A model generated the notes under the pieces. The model ran no database searches and had not been told where the DNA came from. It was given only the letters and a program-made list of their open reading frames with translations. A stretch of 34,097 nucleotides of DNA, from contig JAOPXN010000078.1 in NCBI GenBank assembly GCA_025965155.1, positions 1-34,097 of the forward strand, in the 5' to 3' direction. Below are positions 1 to 7,921 of this stretch, piece after piece. How positions within the stretch are numbered: position 1 is the first letter of the stretch; each line of letters starts with the position of its first letter. The DNA is from Propionibacteriaceae bacterium (GTDB lineage: Bacteria > Actinomycetota > Actinomycetes > Propionibacteriales > Propionibacteriaceae). A program made the position numbers and the translations under genes.

Positions 1-510
1 GATGGCCGTGGCGGTCTGCTCACTGTCGAACGGCAGGCCCCTCTCTACCCTGACGTCGTAGCGGAGCAGCCTGCCCGAGACCGACGCCGGGGCAATGTTC
101 TCGGTGGACCGCCGGAACGTACCCGGGCCGTCGGTGGCGATCTGCAGCGGGGCGGCGGCCGGGGCGCTGCCTTCCCGGGTCTGCCCAGGCGGCGTCCGGA
201 CTGTTGGTGCGGGTGCGGCCGCGCTGACCTCGGTCGAAGGCCCGGTCGCGCCCGGGGCGGCCGAGCCGGTAGCTGTGCTGACCTGCGGCACGGACGAGTC
301 GCGGAAGGCCATCCCGACCAGGACCGCGACGACCACGGCACCCACGCCTACCAGCATGGTGCGCCGCCTTCGAGCGATTTCGGCGGGACGGCGGTTGGCG
401 GCAGGCGAGGTAGATTGTGAGCCGGTGTGACCAGCCTCGTCATCTGCCCGGCGAGGCGCGGAAGGGTCCGACTGGATGCCTTCCATGTTCGCCGGCGGTA
501 ATTTGCTCAC
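1..510 (-). CDS. DUF3152 domain protein, N-terminal 170 codons (cut by window edge)
   Basis: The minus-strand frame is open from a GTG at 510 to base 1, so the C-terminal part lies outside. The protein starts with about 45 polar residues, then a basic patch (RRRR) and one membrane segment (MLVGVGAVVVAVLVGMAF), a Ser/Thr/Ala/Pro-rich linker, and then GPGTFRRS and LLRYDVRVERGLPFD, which resemble the start of the DUF3152 domain. Known DUF3152 proteins are secreted or membrane-anchored actinobacterial proteins with a zinc-peptidase-like motif near the C-terminus; that part is not visible here. GTG 510 is preferred over an in-frame ATG at 486 because a TAGTCT box lies 8 bases upstream and neither has a good ribosome binding site. 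It is divergent from the YibE/F gene with only 24 bases between starts. The family call rests on a short match. Confidence 0.65.
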   Translation of the reverse strand, partial: MSKLPPANMEGIQSDPSAPRRADDEAGHTGSQSTSPAANRRPAEIARRRRTMLVGVGAVVVAVLVGMAFRDSSVPQVSTATGSAAPGATGPSTEVSAAAPAPTVRTPPGQTREGSAPAAAPLQIATDGPGTFRRSTENIAPASVSGRLLRYDVRVERGLPFDSEQTATAI

Positions 511-518
511 GAGGAACA

Positions 519-524
519 AGACTA
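519..524 (-). promoter_or_regulatory. -10 box TAGTCT for leaderless DUF3152 gene
   Basis: TAGTCT (read on the minus strand) ends 8 bases before the GTG at 510. This spacing puts the transcript start at or next to the start codon, and no Shine-Dalgarno sequence is present. The box lies in the 24-base gap shared with the divergent YibE/F gene. Confidence 0.45.
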
Positions 525-534
525 GGCGGAGAAC

Positions 535-1935
535 GTGGCCCACTTACATTCGCACGACGGACCCACGTCTGTGGAGGAGCTGAACCGGCACCGTAAGGCG
601 CTGCGGATCATGGTCGTGGTGCTGATCCCGTTGGCGATCTGGACGCTGGCGGGTTTGATCGCTTTCTGGCCTGGCAACGTCTCCAGCCACATCCGTACCG
701 ATCTGTCGCTGTACAGCGTTCCCGGCGTGACCTATCCCACTGCCCGGATCACCACCGTTACTCAGGTCTCGTGTGAAGGAATGGTCGGATCGACGCCCGG
801 GGTGGCGGACCAGAACTGTGCCAACATCGGCGCCCAGCTGACCGAGGGGCCGGAGAAGGGTCAGACCGTCGAGGTCCCGCTGAACAATGCTGTGTTCTCC
901 TCCGGCACCAAGGTTGGGCAGAAGGTCAAGCTGCTCCGGCTGCCGGTCGATGGGCAGCCCGCCACGTACCAGTTCGCCGACTTTGAACGCACGACGCCGT
1001 TGATCGTGCTGACCCTGCTGTTCGCCGTCGCGGTGGTCGCGGTCGCCCGCTGGCGAGGGCTGGCGTCGCTGATCGGCTTAGGCTTCGCGGGGTTCATCCT
1101 GGTGAAGTTCATGTTCCCTGCGCTGGTGGCCGGGTCCAACCCGGTGCTGATCGGGCTGGTCGGCTCGTCGGCGATCATGTTTGTGGTGCTGTACGCCGCG
1201 CACGGGTTCAGTGCCCGCACCACGACGGCTCTGCTGGGGACGTTGTTCGGGCTGATCCTGAGCGCTGTACTCGGCTGGGGCGCCACGAAGTGGGCGCACC
1301 TGACCGGGGCGTCGTCGGAGGACGACCTCGTGCTGGCTGCCACTGCCCCCGATCTCCGGCTCACATCTGTCGTCATCTGCGGCATCATCGTGGCCGGGTT
1401 GGGTGTGCTGAACGATGTCACGATTACGCAGGCCTCGGCGGTGTGGGAGCTGGCGGACTCCGATCCGGACCAGCAGAAGCTGTTCTCCCGGGCAATGCGC
1501 ATCGGCCGCGACCACATCGCCTCGACCGTCTACACGATCGCCTTCGCTACCGCGGGTGCGGTGCTGCCCGTGCTGCTGTTGATCGTGATCTACAACCGGC
1601 CGTTGTTCGAGGTGATCCAGACCGAGATGTTCGCTAGCGAGATCATCCGTACGGTCGTCGGGTCCATTGGGCTGGTCCTCGCCGTACCGCTGACGACGGC
1701 GATCGGTGTGGCCGTGGTGCGGGCCAGTGGTGGCCGGGCAGGCATGGCGAGTCTGCTGCGCAAGCCTCGGCCGGCCGGCGATGGGCCGAGCGACGCTGAG
1801 GCCGCGACCCCCGCTGAGGCGCCGGAGCGCAAGCAGCGGCGCAAGAAGCGCGACTTCGACGATTTCGACGACTTCTCCGACCTGCGGGACCCGAGCGATG
1901 ACTCGGCGCCGCGGAAGGGCAGCCCCCGTCTGTGA
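535..1935 (+). CDS. YibE/YibF family multipass membrane protein
   Basis: 466 residues. A His-rich start (HLHSHDG) is followed by a membrane segment at about 25-45 and an extracytoplasmic domain at about 50-150 that holds two cysteines (C80, C95) able to form a disulfide. About seven more membrane segments lie between 154 and 396. The stretch GVLNDVTITQASAVWEL (290-306) and the later GRDHIASTVYTIAFA are typical of the YibE/F family, whose biochemical role is not established. The C-terminus is a cytoplasmic tail of clustered basic residues (KQRRKKR) followed by acidic DDFDDFSD. The GTG start has a GGCGGAG ribosome binding site 4 bases upstream. The stop overlaps the GTG of the next gene by four bases, so the two are probably translated together. 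Family is clear, function is not. Confidence 0.87.
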   Translation: MAHLHSHDGPTSVEELNRHRKALRIMVVVLIPLAIWTLAGLIAFWPGNVSSHIRTDLSLYSVPGVTYPTARITTVTQVSCEGMVGSTPGVADQNCANIGAQLTEGPEKGQTVEVPLNNAVFSSGTKVGQKVKLLRLPVDGQPATYQFADFERTTPLIVLTLLFAVAVVAVARWRGLASLIGLGFAGFILVKFMFPALVAGSNPVLIGLVGSSAIMFVVLYAAHGFSARTTTALLGTLFGLILSAVLGWGATKWAHLTGASSEDDLVLAATAPDLRLTSVVICGIIVAGLGVLNDVTITQASAVWELADSDPDQQKLFSRAMRIGRDHIASTVYTIAFATAGAVLPVLLLIVIYNRPLFEVIQTEMFASEIIRTVVGSIGLVLAVPLTTAIGVAVVRASGGRAGMASLLRKPRPAGDGPSDAEAATPAEAPERKQRRKKRDFDDFDDFSDLRDPSDDSAPRKGSPRL

Positions 1936-2972
1936 GAGCGGTGGTCTACGACTCGATAGGGGCGCGCCCGGCTGTCCGTGACCTTCCTGTGCCGGACTGC
2001 CCTGCGGACGGCGTCCTGGTCGAGGTCCGCGCCACTGGGCTGTGCCGGTCGGACTGGCATGCCTGGCGCGGCCACGACCCGGTACCGCTTCCACACGTGC
2101 CCGGTCACGAGCTGGCCGGGACCGTGGCCGCGGTCGGCCCACAGGTGGAACGCTTTGCCGTAGGTGACCGGGTGACCGTGCCGTTCGTGTGTGGCTGCGG
2201 GCGCTGCGAGGTCTGCGCGGCGGGAGACCAGCAGGTCTGCCCGAACCAGACCCAGCCTGGGTTCACCGGCCCGGGCTCCTTCGCCGACCTGGTGGCGCTG
2301 CACGCGGCCGACACGAACCTGGTCAGGCTGCCCGACGCGGTCGACTTCGTCACCGCCGCCGCATTGGGATGCCGGTTCGCGACCGCCTTCCGGGCTTTGA
2401 CCGCGCACGGTCGGGTCGGGGCCGGCGACTGGGTGGTGGTGCACGGCTGCGGCGGGGTCGGGCTGTCGGCGGTGATGATCGGGGCGGCGCTCGGTGCCCG
2501 AGTGATTGCTGTGGATATCTCGACCGACGCGCTGCGGCTGGCCAGCGAGCTGGGCGCGGAGCTCGCGCTGAACTCGGCCGCCTGCGACGTGGTCGGTGCC
2601 GTGCACGAGCTGACCTTAGGCGGGGCGCATGTGTCGGTGGACGCGCTCGGATCCGCCGCGGCGGCGGCCGCGTCCCTACGTTGCCTGCGCCGGCGTGGAC
2701 GGCACGTACAGATCGGCCTGTTGTTGGGTGAGAATGCGGCTCCGGCGCTGCCGATGGACCTGGTGATTGCCCACGAGCTGGAGATCTATGGCTCCCATGG
2801 GATGGCCGCACACGAGTACCCCGCGATGCTGGCGATGATCGAGTCGGGTCGGCTGCGCCCGGACCGACTCGTGGGGGCCGTGATTCCGCTCGATCATGCC
2901 CCGGCGGCGCTGATGGCGATGGACCTGCCATCGGGCTCGGCCGGGATCACGGTGGTCGACCTGACCCGGTGA
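1932..2972 (+). CDS. Zinc-dependent medium-chain alcohol dehydrogenase
   Basis: 346 residues, usual length for the family. The catalytic zinc ligands are visible as C38 (GLCRSDWH) and H59-E60 (PGHE). The structural zinc loop is C89, C92, C95 and C103. The Rossmann fold carries GCGGVG at about 173-178, then an acidic residue (VIAVDIS) that favours NAD over NADP. Such enzymes oxidise alcohols, polyols or sugars; the substrate cannot be told from sequence. GTG 1932 overlaps the YibE/F stop (GTGA). One possibility is that it supplies a sugar-oxidising step for the sugar-acid locus at 4379-8965, but the broken DUF222 gene lies between and nothing direct links them. The gene is followed by an 88-base gap. 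Confidence 0.92.
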   Translation: MRAVVYDSIGARPAVRDLPVPDCPADGVLVEVRATGLCRSDWHAWRGHDPVPLPHVPGHELAGTVAAVGPQVERFAVGDRVTVPFVCGCGRCEVCAAGDQQVCPNQTQPGFTGPGSFADLVALHAADTNLVRLPDAVDFVTAAALGCRFATAFRALTAHGRVGAGDWVVVHGCGGVGLSAVMIGAALGARVIAVDISTDALRLASELGAELALNSAACDVVGAVHELTLGGAHVSVDALGSAAAAAASLRCLRRRGRHVQIGLLLGENAAPALPMDLVIAHELEIYGSHGMAAHEYPAMLAMIESGRLRPDRLVGAVIPLDHAPAALMAMDLPSGSAGITVVDLTR

Positions 2973-3031
2973 AGCTTCGGCCTTGCGCGGGCGCGAAGTT
3001 GTCGAAACAAATCGTGCCAGAGGTCTAGCAA

Positions 3032-3047
3032 TCGAATCTTTGTTCGA
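3032..3047 (+). promoter_or_regulatory. LexA (SOS) box TCGAAT-N4-GTTCGA
   Basis: The site reads TCGAATCTTTGTTCGA, matching the actinobacterial/mycobacterial SOS consensus TCGAAC-N4-GTTCGA at 11 of 12 fixed positions. It ends one base before the -10 box, where bound LexA would block RNA polymerase. Some 13E12-type DUF222 genes in mycobacteria are known to be DNA-damage-inducible through such boxes, which fits the gene that follows. Confidence 0.8.
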
Positions 3048-3048
3048 A

Positions 3049-3054
3049 TAGACT
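3049..3054 (+). promoter_or_regulatory. -10 box TAGACT, leaderless start of DUF222 gene
   Basis: TAGACT lies 6 bases before ATG 3061, placing the transcript start at the A of the ATG. No Shine-Dalgarno sequence precedes the ATG, and no good -35 hexamer is seen. Confidence 0.6.
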
Positions 3055-3060
3055 GCAGTT

Positions 3061-4328
3061 ATGACAGCGCTCGGGGGGACCGCTTCGGGGGACGGCGGTG
3101 ACGATACCCCGGTGGAGCGCGCCATGGAGATGCTCTCCAGCAGCCTCGCCGAACTGATCCGAGTTGTCGGGGAGGGTGGCCTCGGCCACTTTGACAGCGA
3201 CGGGCTGCTGGAGTTCATGCGTTCCTTCGAGCGGCGCGCAACCAGATGTCCGTCGTCGACCTCGAGGTCGTCGCCGAGTGTGAGCGACGGGCGCTGTCGG
3301 AGCGCCTCGGCTGCCGCAACACCAAGACGCTGCTGACCCAGCTACTTCGACTGTCGCCGCACGAGTCGAGCCGACGCGTACGGACGGCTGCCGCGGTAGG
3401 TCAGCGGACCACTCTGACTGGCGAGCGGCTTGATCCAGCCCGTCCCGACCTGGCCAGGCTCCAGCGCTCTGGCGTGGTCAGCCCTGAACAGGTGGCCATC
3501 GTGGAGAACTGCCTGCACGACGTCGACCGTCCCGGCTTCGATCCCGATGAGGTCGGCGCGGTGGAGAAGTTGATGACCGGCTACGCGGTCGAGTTCGGCC
3601 CAAGAGAGCTGCGCCGGATCGCCACCCATCTGGTCGGCGTGATCCATCCGGACGGGTCCGTGCCGACAGATCGGATCAGCTTCGATCGGCGGCATCTGGA
3701 ACTACGACGAAACGGTGACGGCTCCTACAGCGTGAACGGACGGCTAACGGGACCGGTCGGCGCGGCGTTGTTCAGTGTGCTTCAACCGCTGGCCAGACCG
3801 CGGGTGGACAGCACCGAGGTGACGACCCGGCGCACCGCCGGCCGCTGGCTGCCGAAGCACCTAAGGACTCTCGTACCTGCGGGATGCGAATGCACGACGC
3901 GCTCGATGACGTCTGCGCTCGGCTGCTCCGCGCTGGGTCGCTCCCGCTGTCCGGCGGCACCCCGACCACCGGGCTGTGCACATCCGCCCGAATGGTGCGA
4001 TCGGCACCATATCGACGCCTGGATTGCCGGCGGACTGACGGACGTGAGCAACCTGACCCTGCTCTGCCGCTATCACCACGGCAACTTCGTTCGACACGGC
4101 TGGACCTGCCGCCTGAATGCGGCGGGGGTTCCGGAGTGGATACCGCCACGATGGATTGACCCTGAGCAGAGACCCCTGACCAACCGTCGTATCGATCACC
4201 GCGGCATCGACCAGCTTGTCCGAAGATCGCTACCGGACAAAGCGCGCTGCGAACCGGATAAGGGCAGCGCCACCGCAGGGAAGCCGACTCCTAACGGTTC
4301 CAGATCTCCGGCATTGCAGCCGGCCTAG
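3061..4328 (+). pseudogene. DUF222/HNH endonuclease-like (13E12 family), frameshifted and internally deleted
   Basis: Three pieces of one DUF222-HNH protein lie in three frames. Frame one from ATG 3061 ends its homologous part with LLEFMRSFER. One base is missing near 3235, after which the family continues in another frame as RNQMSVVDLEVVAECERR up to GPVGAALFSVLQPLARPRVDSTEV. A second shift near 3815-3830 moves to a third frame carrying SRTCGMRMHDALDDVCARLL. Near 3970 this runs into GCAHPPEWCDRHH with about 60-90 residues of the usual family core missing. The HNH part is intact (CDRHHIDAW, NLTLLCRYHHGNF) and runs to a stop at 4328. Intact relatives are about 400-480 residues, often multicopy in actinobacteria, with no settled function. 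Decay looks advanced in the body, yet the SOS box and -10 box in front are well preserved. Confidence 0.88.
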
Positions 4329-4342
4329 CCATGGCCATCACC

Positions 4343-4391
4343 CTCAGCCTGCAAACTCTCAGCCTGCAAACCCTCAGCTCAGCCTGTAAAG
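4343..4391. repeat. Three short direct repeats (CTCAGCCTGCAAAC)
   Basis: The 14-base unit CTCAGCCTGCAAAC occurs at 4343-4356 and 4358-4371, and as CTCAGCCTGTAAAG at 4378-4391 (two mismatches). The third copy holds the stop codon and last codons of the minus-strand SMP-30 gene. The tract fills the gap between the broken DUF222 gene and the convergent SMP-30 gene. Replication slippage is the simplest origin. Confidence 0.7.
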
Positions 4392-5230
4392 GGGCGGACC
4401 GGTTGACCGCGGACACCCGGATCGGCCTGGAACAGGGCTCCTGCCAACGGTTCAGGGTCGGCGCCCATCCCTTCCCGCGACGTGGTGATCACCAGCCGGT
4501 CGAGATCAGGACCTGCGAAGGTCACAGCGGTGACCTGACTGGTGGGCAAATCGATAACAGCGTCCAACCTTCCGTCAGGGTCGTACCGATGCACCGCGGA
4601 ACCACCGAACAGCGCCACCCAGACGCCACCCTCCGCGTCAACGCTGAGCCCGTCGGGGCCGCCCTCGGTGATAGTGGCGAAGGGTCGCCGACCGGTCAGC
4701 CCGGTCGCCGAGGTCCAGTCAAAGACGTCGGTGCGGCCGGTGGCCGTGTCGTTGTAGTAGGCACGTGTCCCGTCCGGGCTCCAGTCCAGACCGTTGGAGA
4801 TGGTGACATGATCCAAGACGATGCTCGGAGTTGCGTCCGGCCCGAATCGGTACAGCTTCGCGCCGCCCACCCGCTGGTCGTAGGCCATCGAGCCGACATA
4901 GAAGTTGCCGTCGGGGTCACAGCCTCCCTCGTTCATTCGTACCGACTCGTCGCTCCAGACCTCCGGCAGCGGCCGCAGCGGCGCGTCCAGGGCGTCGTCG
5001 TCGGCCAACAGCAGCCCGCGCTGACCTGCGATGACGTGGCCGCCGCCGACCCGTGGGCGGATCACCGCGGCAACCGTCCCGACGTGATGCCTGCTCATGG
5101 TGCCGTCCGGGGCCAGTTCCAAGATGTCGCCGGCCATCATGTCCACCCAGCGCGGGCCGGCCCATCGGCTGCAGAACACCGGACCCTCGGCGTGCTCGGC
5201 GACCACGTCGGTGAGCTGCTCGGCTCTCAT
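4379..5230 (-). CDS. SMP-30/gluconolactonase family sugar lactonase
   Basis: 283 residues, usual size for the six-bladed SMP-30/LRE fold. The likely metal ligands are E15 (AEGPVF), N146 (SNGLDWSPDG) and D193 (GPDGLSVD); R98 and N100 (VRMNEGG) match the substrate-contact region. These enzymes open sugar lactones to the free sugar acid. ATG 5230 overlaps the stop of the aldehyde dehydrogenase gene upstream (ATGA) and has GGAGGAGG a few bases before it, so an earlier start inside the dehydrogenase gene is not needed. Next to a ketoglutarate-semialdehyde dehydrogenase and a 2-keto-3-deoxy acid dehydratase candidate, its likely substrate is a pentonolactone (arabino- or xylonolactone). This is inference from context; the sequence does not fix the sugar. 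Confidence 0.9.
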   Translation of the reverse strand: MRAEQLTDVVAEHAEGPVFCSRWAGPRWVDMMAGDILELAPDGTMSRHHVGTVAAVIRPRVGGGHVIAGQRGLLLADDDALDAPLRPLPEVWSDESVRMNEGGCDPDGNFYVGSMAYDQRVGGAKLYRFGPDATPSIVLDHVTISNGLDWSPDGTRAYYNDTATGRTDVFDWTSATGLTGRRPFATITEGGPDGLSVDAEGGVWVALFGGSAVHRYDPDGRLDAVIDLPTSQVTAVTFAGPDLDRLVITTSREGMGADPEPLAGALFQADPGVRGQPVRPFTG

Positions 5231-6702
5231 CCGACCTCCTCCGGGCTGGTGAGCTTTCCGTCGACCCGCTGCCAGATCCGCAGCGGATTGTCGTCTCGGA
5301 CGGCGGCGGGCAGCATCGCCGCCGGCAGGTTCTGGAAGGCCACGGGTTGCAGGAACCGACGCAGCGCGGTCGGACCCACCGACGTGTGCAGCGACGCTGT
5401 CGTTGCCGGCCAGGGCCCGCCGTGTTGCATCGCCCAGGTCACCGACACTCCGGTCGGCCAGCCGTTCCACAGAATTCGGCCGGCGTGGTCGGACAGCACG
5501 TCGAGCAGGGCGGGAGCGATGCCGTCGTCCTCCTCGGCCTGCACGGTTGCGGTCAACTGACCGGGCAGTTGGGAGGCAATCTCGACCAGCTCGGCCGGGT
5601 CGTCGTACTCGACGACCACCGCAGCAGCACCGAACGCCTCCTCAAACAGCGAGTCCAGGTCCTCCATGGCGGCGCTGCCCGACGTTGCAAACAGGGCCGG
5701 TGGTAGCCCGGCGTCGTCGGCCTCGGCATCGCGGACGACCGTCCACTGCCGGCGCATCTGTTCCAGCCTGTCCTGCAGACCCGACACCATCCGGTCGTTC
5801 AGCATCGGCGCAGGGGCGACGGCCGACACCAGCTCGCGCAGCTCGTCCAGCAACCCGTCTGTCTTCGGCACGAACAGGACGCCGGGCTTGGTGCAGAACT
5901 GGCCGGCGCCCAGAGTGAAGGACCCAACGAACCCCTCCAGCACCTCAGCGCGTCGGCGCTCGATGGCGGACGGCAGGACGAACGCTGGGTTGACGCTGCC
6001 CAGCTCACCGTAGAACGGGATCGGGTCCGGCCGCGAAGCGGCGATGTCGAACAGTGCACGGCCGCCCCTGACCGAGCCGGTGAAGGAGCCCGCCTTGATC
6101 CGCGGGTCCTTCAGCGCCTGCTGCGTCTCGCTCTCCCCTTCGATCAGCGCGAAAACTCCCTCGGGGGCACCGGCCTTGCGAAGCGCGTGCTGAACCAGTT
6201 CGGCGGTCCGCCGGGACAGCTGCGGATGGCCCGGGTGCGCCTTCAGCACCACTGGACACCCCGCGCCTAGCGCGGTCGCTGTGTCGCCACCGGCTACGGA
6301 GAACGCGAAGGGGAAGTTGCTGGCTGCCACCACCAGTACCGGCCCGACGCCGCGGAGCATCCGGCGCAGGTCCGGCCGGGGACCCGTCGGCCAGTCCGGA
6401 TCGGCATGGTCGATGGTCGCCTCCAACCATGACCCCTCCTCCAGCGCGTGGGCGGTCAGCCGGAGCTGGAAGGTGGTCCGGCCGAGCTCGCCGACCAGCC
6501 GGCCCTGGGTGAGCCGGGTCTCCTGCTGGGCCAGCTGCACCAGCGCGTCCCGTTCCCCGTCCAGCTCGTCGGCAATGGCGCGCAGCCACCCGGCCCGCTC
6601 GGAAGGCACGGCTCTGGCGACGCCTGCCGCCACGGATGCGGCAGCCTCCAGCACCGATTCCAGGTCGACCTGGTCTGTGGTGTGTTCGAGCTGATCGGAC
6701 AT
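5227..6702 (-). CDS. 2,5-dioxopentanoate (alpha-ketoglutarate semialdehyde) dehydrogenase
   Basis: 491 residues of the aldehyde dehydrogenase superfamily. Catalytic C270 (GAGQFCTKPG), general-base E233 (YGELGSVNP), N129 (ASNFPFAFSVAGGDT) and K154 (VVLKAHPGHP) are all present. The ASNFPFAFSVAGGDTA and KAHPGHP stretches are typical of the NADP-type ketoglutarate-semialdehyde dehydrogenases that finish non-phosphorylating pentose or sugar-acid degradation. It would oxidise 2,5-dioxopentanoate to 2-oxoglutarate in the cytoplasm. ATG 6702 has a GGGAGG ribosome binding site. It is first in a two-gene minus-strand operon with the SMP-30 lactonase (4-base overlap) and is divergent from the FAH-family gene at 6951. 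Other semialdehydes, for example from glucarate or hydroxyproline, are possible substrates of the same subfamily. Confidence 0.9.
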   Translation of the reverse strand: MSDQLEHTTDQVDLESVLEAAASVAAGVARAVPSERAGWLRAIADELDGERDALVQLAQQETRLTQGRLVGELGRTTFQLRLTAHALEEGSWLEATIDHADPDWPTGPRPDLRRMLRGVGPVLVVAASNFPFAFSVAGGDTATALGAGCPVVLKAHPGHPQLSRRTAELVQHALRKAGAPEGVFALIEGESETQQALKDPRIKAGSFTGSVRGGRALFDIAASRPDPIPFYGELGSVNPAFVLPSAIERRRAEVLEGFVGSFTLGAGQFCTKPGVLFVPKTDGLLDELRELVSAVAPAPMLNDRMVSGLQDRLEQMRRQWTVVRDAEADDAGLPPALFATSGSAAMEDLDSLFEEAFGAAAVVVEYDDPAELVEIASQLPGQLTATVQAEEDDGIAPALLDVLSDHAGRILWNGWPTGVSVTWAMQHGGPWPATTASLHTSVGPTALRRFLQPVAFQNLPAAMLPAAVRDDNPLRIWQRVDGKLTSPEEVG

Positions 6703-6756
6703 AGCTGGCCTCCCTGTTCACCGGCGACGCGCACCGAGACCTCCCGGGCGACAATC

Positions 6757-6776
6757 CGGAGCTCTGAGGTGCTCCG
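6757..6776. promoter_or_regulatory. Inverted repeat CGGAGC-N8-GCTCCG in divergent region
   Basis: Two perfect 6-base arms (6757-6762 and 6771-6776) lie 55-74 bases upstream of the dehydrogenase start. It is a possible regulator site in the 248-base gap between the divergent sugar-acid genes. It does not look like a classic LacI-family operator with a central CG, and GC-rich DNA often gives such repeats by chance. Confidence 0.25.
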
Positions 6777-6903
6777 CCCCGGACGGCGGTTTCATCCTGC
6801 CACGCCGGCTGTTGCGGCCCGGGTCGGCCTCGTCGGACCGTTGCCCGACGCCCCCGGCTGCTCTCACCTCACCCGGCCTGGAACGATGACCACAGACGCC
6901 GCA

Positions 6904-6923
6904 CCGCCGCCGATCGGCGGCGG
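6904..6923. repeat. Perfect 20-base palindrome in leader of FAH-family gene
   Basis: CCGCCGCCGA is followed directly by its reverse complement, centred between 6913 and 6914, starting 47 bases before ATG 6951. It could be an operator or, with a few unpaired central bases, an mRNA hairpin. It lies inside a 13-codon reading frame (ATG 6886, stop 6925-6927) that encodes Met-Thr-Thr-Asp-Ala-Ala then PPPIGGG. Whether that frame is translated is unknown; no ribosome binding site is evident. Confidence 0.5.
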
Positions 6924-6950
6924 CTGAGTCCGCACGAAAGGCATCCCACG

Positions 6951-7826
6951 ATGATCATCAGGTACCGGCATCAGGCCGTCATAGGGGTCGGACTGACCGA
7001 CGGACACCGGGTGTTCCCGGCCGGCGATCAACTTGCCCCGCTACTCCAGCTGAGTGTGGAAGACCTCCGGGTAGTGCTGGAGCGGGCCTCCTCCGGACCC
7101 GCTCTGGACATCCGGGAGGTCGAGATTTTGGCTCCGGTGGACGGCCGGACCGAGGTCTGGGCGGCTGGCGTCACGTACCAGATCTCGCGCTCGGCCCGGA
7201 TGGAGGAGAGTGAGCGGGCAGCCAGCGTGTATGAGCAGATCTACGACGCCGACCGTCCTGAGCTCTTCTTCAAGTCGGCGGCTTGGCGGGCGGTGCCAAA
7301 TGGGGGCGAGGTACGGTGCCGGGCAGACTCCTCCGTCGACGTACCCGAACCGGAGCTCGCTCTCGCTGTCAACGCGTTCGGCCAGATCGTCGGATACGGC
7401 ATCTGCAACGACATGAGCTCACGCTCCATCGAGGCGGCGAACCCGCTCTATCTTCCGCAGGCGAAGATCTACCACGGGTCTTGCGCCCTCGGACCCGGTA
7501 TCAAGCCGGTCTGGGAGATCGAGGACCCCTACGCCCTTCCGATGCACTGCACCATCGAACGGGCGCAGACGGTGGCCTGGCAGGGCTCCGCGAACACCTC
7601 CCAGCTACACCGGCAGCTCGACGACCTCGTCGCGTGGCTGTTCCGGGAGCTCGAGTTCCCCGACGGTGTCTGGCTGTCCACGGGCACCTGCCTGGTCCCG
7701 GACCTGCCCTTCTCACTGGCCGACGGGGACGTCGTGACCGTTGTCATCGACGGTGTCGGGACGCTCAGCAACACGGTACGGCGGCCCGCCGACCTGCTGG
7801 TCGAGCCCGGCGCCGCGCTGCGCTGA
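6951..7826 (+). CDS. Fumarylacetoacetate hydrolase-fold protein, likely 2-keto-3-deoxy-pentonate dehydratase
   Basis: 291 residues. The C-terminal FAH fold shows the acidic metal site E133-x-E135 (VPEPEL) and D154 (YGICNDMSSR), plus K172 (PQAKIYHGS). This pattern and length fit the FAH-fold dehydratases that act on 2-keto-3-deoxy-arabinonate to make 2,5-dioxopentanoate, rather than fumarylacetoacetase itself. The product would be the substrate of the dehydrogenase encoded divergently at 5227-6702. ATG 6951 has GAAAGG 9 bases upstream. The gene is followed after 95 bases by a LacI regulator in the same direction. Alternative family members are acylpyruvate hydrolases and decarboxylases; the neighbours make the dehydratase role more likely. 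Confidence 0.82.
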   Translation: MIIRYRHQAVIGVGLTDGHRVFPAGDQLAPLLQLSVEDLRVVLERASSGPALDIREVEILAPVDGRTEVWAAGVTYQISRSARMEESERAASVYEQIYDADRPELFFKSAAWRAVPNGGEVRCRADSSVDVPEPELALAVNAFGQIVGYGICNDMSSRSIEAANPLYLPQAKIYHGSCALGPGIKPVWEIEDPYALPMHCTIERAQTVAWQGSANTSQLHRQLDDLVAWLFRELEFPDGVWLSTGTCLVPDLPFSLADGDVVTVVIDGVGTLSNTVRRPADLLVEPGAALR

Positions 7827-7921
7827 ACCTGGCTCGAAGTCTCGGCGTGAGCCGACGTCACCATGCAAGAATGTTGGTTCGCGCCGGTGACGACGGGCGC
7901 GGTCGTGGGAAGGGGATGCCG

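Noticed and set aside
544-552. TTA codon early in the YibE/F gene as a bldA-type switch
   Set aside because: Other TTA codons occur in ordinary genes here (1078, the alcohol dehydrogenase, the molybdoenzyme), and nothing shows the organism is Streptomyces.
3061-4328. Programmed frameshifting in the DUF222 gene
   Set aside because: Two shifts plus loss of 60-90 core residues cannot be restored by frameshifting, and no slippery heptamer is seen at the shift points.
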